DNA from: Synechococcus sp. CPC35
GTDB taxonomy: Bacteria > Cyanobacteriota > Cyanobacteriia > PCC-6307 > Cyanobiaceae
Reading direction: 5' to 3'
Assembly: GCA_002684175.1 (NCBI GenBank)
Contig: NYUU01000129.1
Span: 1-9,095 of the forward strand
DNA length: 9,095 bases
Shown: piece after piece, positions 8,101-9,095 of the stretch
Numbering within the stretch: the first letter of the stretch is position 1
Layout of the letters: the number at the start of each line of letters is the position of its first letter
Made by a program: the position numbers and the translations under genes
Notes under the pieces: model-generated
Told to the model about the DNA's origin: nothing
What the model saw: the letters and a program-made list of their open reading frames with translations, nothing else
The model's database searches: none

Positions 8101-8273
8101 GGAGCAGCTGCAGGGAACGTGGCACCAACGCTCACTCGTGTTGGCGCCAGTGGCGGGAGATCTTCTAGCCCCAATCCGGCCAGCGAAATGAATCCCGCCA
8201 ACAGAATTAAAAGACTGCAGACGACAGTGAAGACTGGTCGCCTCAGGAAGGGGTGGGAGATCGATCTCACCAT
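5148..8273 (-). CDS. RND (HAE1/AcrB-type) multidrug efflux permease
   Basis: This is a proton-driven inner-membrane pump of the resistance-nodulation-division family, normally part of a three-part efflux complex. At 1041 residues it matches AcrB length. The first membrane helix is at about residues 12-34 and a large periplasmic loop follows to about 345. Helices 2-6 span about 348-500, including ATGIVVDDAIVVSEDI with the paired proton-relay aspartates D411/D412. The second periplasmic loop covers about 565-870 and the last helices about 870-1035. K943 in LAAKNGILIVEFANQ and T980 in RPILLTAVTS correspond to the AcrB relay lysine and threonine, so the pump looks active. Substrate is not predictable. 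The start is well fixed: an in-frame TAA lies five codons upstream, though no Shine-Dalgarno is seen. No membrane-fusion or TolC-like gene is beside it. It may be cotranscribed with the SWM-repeat gene 51 bases upstream. Confidence 0.95.
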   Translation of the reverse strand: MVRSISHPFLRRPVFTVVCSLLILLAGFISLAGLGLEDLPPLAPTRVSVGATFPAAAPDVVEQSVTAILEQQLNGLEGLESISSTSRQGGASISLRFSEGDPELNAIKVQNEVNLATRRLPQAVSRQGLRVRRSSDDLLMILGFSHRSDQYVPTFLGGWLDQSLRESLITTPGVGDVLVFGSSELSFRLWLDPNLLEQANLTINDVSRALAEQNVLAAIGSIGAAPAPDGQLLTLPVQSEGRLRSQKEFENLVLRRLDNGGLLRLKDVGRVSLGQRSYGRQAMNLAGERSVAVGLYQRDGANALEVSRAVKAELKRLEASFPPGIEASLIVDVADTVQANLDRTVVTLRDSVLLVLGVLVLFLGRWRLAMIPGIAVPVALVGSLILVRMSGSNLNSLILFGLVLATGIVVDDAIVVSEDIAGRIERGDQPQQAAEDAMAELAGAVVATSLVLAAVFIPVLLIPGSIGRLYQPIALAISGAILFSTLNALTFTPMACARVLGPGGGKLPRPLRALSIRLREGMNKLQKGYERILKRWLGRGRLVGGLLLAGLLLTGTGLATMPTAFIPNEDQGQIRGYFTLPEGASLERTVDVMDRIRRVVIEEPEVRTGNFYAGSSFGRSGEDSGSFFLRLQPEGDRWRDDQSSEAVRRRLTRAINRSVKDARVIVTTPPTVRGFSSESGLSVELLDRSGGQLSLKQFERVARRFIETAEASGRFERVSTRFDASSPRWKLELDRDRLASLDLDYGETLREIGASIGGRYIDNTYEGSRIRSIYIQLDGKARSSPNDLMGLMVRNRSGDLVSVENLATLTREEGANTIRHYGLNRAIQVTALPAAGVSSGAAINALELAGERVGGSNIALAFTGLALEERKAQALTWLLFSLGTVVVYLLLAGLYESFLDPLIILLTVPMALMGALIGLKLRGLPLDVYGQMGLLVLVSLAAKNGILIVEFANQRMKAGLNLREAILGAAVSRMRPILLTAVTSLAGFLPLLLADGTGAASRISIGTVVFSGLLVSSGLSLFVVPAVYLLLKRRTLKLNQA

Positions 8274-8324
8274 CCGATCATAGACTTAATAATATTTTAT
8301 CTTTCTTTCAACTGCATATCTGGA
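8274..8324 (-). other. Short AT-rich spacer between SWM-repeat gene and RND permease
   Basis: These 51 bases on the minus strand join the SWM stop codon to the permease ATG. They contain an AT-rich run (GATAAAATATTATTAAG) but no hairpin with a T-run, so no terminator separates the genes. TTGAAA is present, but no -10 box lies at a proper distance, so no promoter is called. Read-through from the SWM gene is possible. Confidence 0.5.
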
Positions 8325-9095
8325 TCATCCGAAGAAATCCAATTCGGCATTTCTAAATGGCTCGGCATCGTTGCCCGAAAGATCTTGTATTACGCCACGA
8401 CGCTGATCACCTTTGATGTCACGGTAACTAACGAGGATGGAATCAAATGCCGGGGGAATTTCTTTTTTTAATGTAAGCTCTACCGTGGTCTCATTCTCTT
8501 GAACAATTGCTGAACTGACGCGCTGTCTTTTTCCGTTAGCTTTGACTTTAAACAAAGACTTTCTAAGTTTGCCAGGCATCAGATCTTCGTCAAATTCGAG
8601 AGTGATCGTTTGCCCATCAATGAATTGATCGACTATTTGAGGGGGATCAAACGATGTTATCTCTTCTAGGTTGTCGATATTAAGTCCAGTAATATTATCT
8701 AAATCATTACCATAATTGTCTTGGATAACATTGTCTTTTTGATCGCCGCGCGCATCAATGTAATTCAAGCTTATCTTATCGCCGGCAACAATCGGTTTAG
8801 ATAATGTTAAAACAGCTTCACGCTTTCTCGAGAAGAGCTCGATGTCAGAGACTCGATTCGTATTTCCATTCACTTTAACTCTAAACATTCCTGTATTGGG
8901 AACTGAATTGTTATCAATATCAAGGTCAAATCCTATTGTAATCATGTTCTCATACGCCTCTGCAGTGATAACCTTCAGGCCTTCCGCAGGTGGAGTTTCG
9001 TTGACAACTTCTTTTTCGCTGAAAGAAGCAACATCGTACCCAAAAGCATCTCCGAGAACTGTATAGTTTTGATCACCTGTGAAATCATAATAACA
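8325..9095 (-). CDS. C-terminal end of an SWM-repeat (SwmB-like) surface protein, truncated by window edge
   Basis: The frame is open from the right edge to the TGA, giving 256 C-terminal residues; the start lies outside. Two homologous domains of about 100 residues are visible, at about 38-140 and 151-250. Each runs from a beta-strand pair (ITIGFDLDI / ITLEFDEDL) through FRVKVNG / FKVKANG and VLTLSKPI / ELTLKKEI to a shared end, NYIDARGDQKDNVIQD-YGND / SYRDIKGDQRRGVIQD-SGND. I recognise these as SWM repeats, known from the giant cell-surface protein SwmB needed for non-flagellar swimming in marine Synechococcus and from other large bacterial surface proteins. About 35 visible residues before them (with GDQNYTVLGDAFGYDVASF) are unassigned. 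The protein ends in RNAELDFFG with no RTX block, anchor or obvious secretion tail. The DNA is clearly AT-richer than the permease gene. Surface location is inferred; full size and a motility role are unknown. Confidence 0.75.
   Translation of the reverse strand, partial: CYYDFTGDQNYTVLGDAFGYDVASFSEKEVVNETPPAEGLKVITAEAYENMITIGFDLDIDNNSVPNTGMFRVKVNGNTNRVSDIELFSRKREAVLTLSKPIVAGDKISLNYIDARGDQKDNVIQDNYGNDLDNITGLNIDNLEEITSFDPPQIVDQFIDGQTITLEFDEDLMPGKLRKSLFKVKANGKRQRVSSAIVQENETTVELTLKKEIPPAFDSILVSYRDIKGDQRRGVIQDLSGNDAEPFRNAELDFFG

Noticed and set aside
6987..8168. Long plus-strand open frame of 393 codons opposite the RND permease gene
   Set aside because: It is antisense to a clearly functional gene. 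The product is rich in His, Gln, Asp and Arg with no recognisable domain, as expected from the complement of GC-rich coding DNA.
1..9095. tRNA, rRNA, insertion sequence, integrase or attachment-site features
   Set aside because: None seen on either strand: no cloverleaf with CCA-adjacent arms, no transposase or integrase motifs, no long terminal repeats. Full HIP1 palindromes (GCGATCGC) were also not noticed.

Overview
The window looks like a chromosomal fragment of a unicellular cyanobacterium, most likely of the marine Synechococcus/Cyanobium type. The evidence is a near-complete photosystem I gene (psaB), a DUF3598-like protein of a mainly cyanobacterial family, and the end of a protein built from SWM repeats, the repeat type of the giant Synechococcus swimming protein SwmB. 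The genus is an inference: no rRNA or other marker gene is present.

Layout, left to right. Positions 2-2050 (+) hold psaB without its first ~58 codons. A small inverted repeat spans its stop codon and an intrinsic terminator lies about 40 bases further on. Positions 2254-3252 (+) encode an AraC-family regulator, preceded by a candidate promoter and operator-like repeat. Facing it, 3369-4214 (-) encodes a small RTX-type calcium-binding protein with an N-terminal duplicated 11-residue repeat and a C-terminal histidine-rich tail, followed by its own terminator. Divergent from that gene, across a 149-base gap holding a 13-bp perfect inverted repeat, 4364-5116 (+) encodes the DUF3598/lipocalin-like protein. 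Convergent with it, 5148-8273 (-) encodes a full-length HAE1-family RND efflux permease with its proton-relay residues intact. Only 51 bases upstream of the permease, on the same strand, the 3' end of an SWM-repeat surface protein (8325-9095) runs off the right edge. No stretch longer than about 200 bases lacks a gene.

Functionally the window joins a core photosynthesis gene to an accessory block. The RTX-like and SWM-repeat proteins are both of types normally exported to the cell surface, and the permease acts at the envelope, but no secretion ATPase, membrane-fusion protein or outer-membrane channel is present. Any joint role is inference. The SWM gene and the RTX-like gene are visibly AT-richer than psaB and the permease, which fits a surface-protein locus of different history. 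I found no complete new system. The least explained items are the RTX/His-rich protein, the 13-bp inverted repeat beside it, and the SWM gene placed directly upstream of an RND permease.
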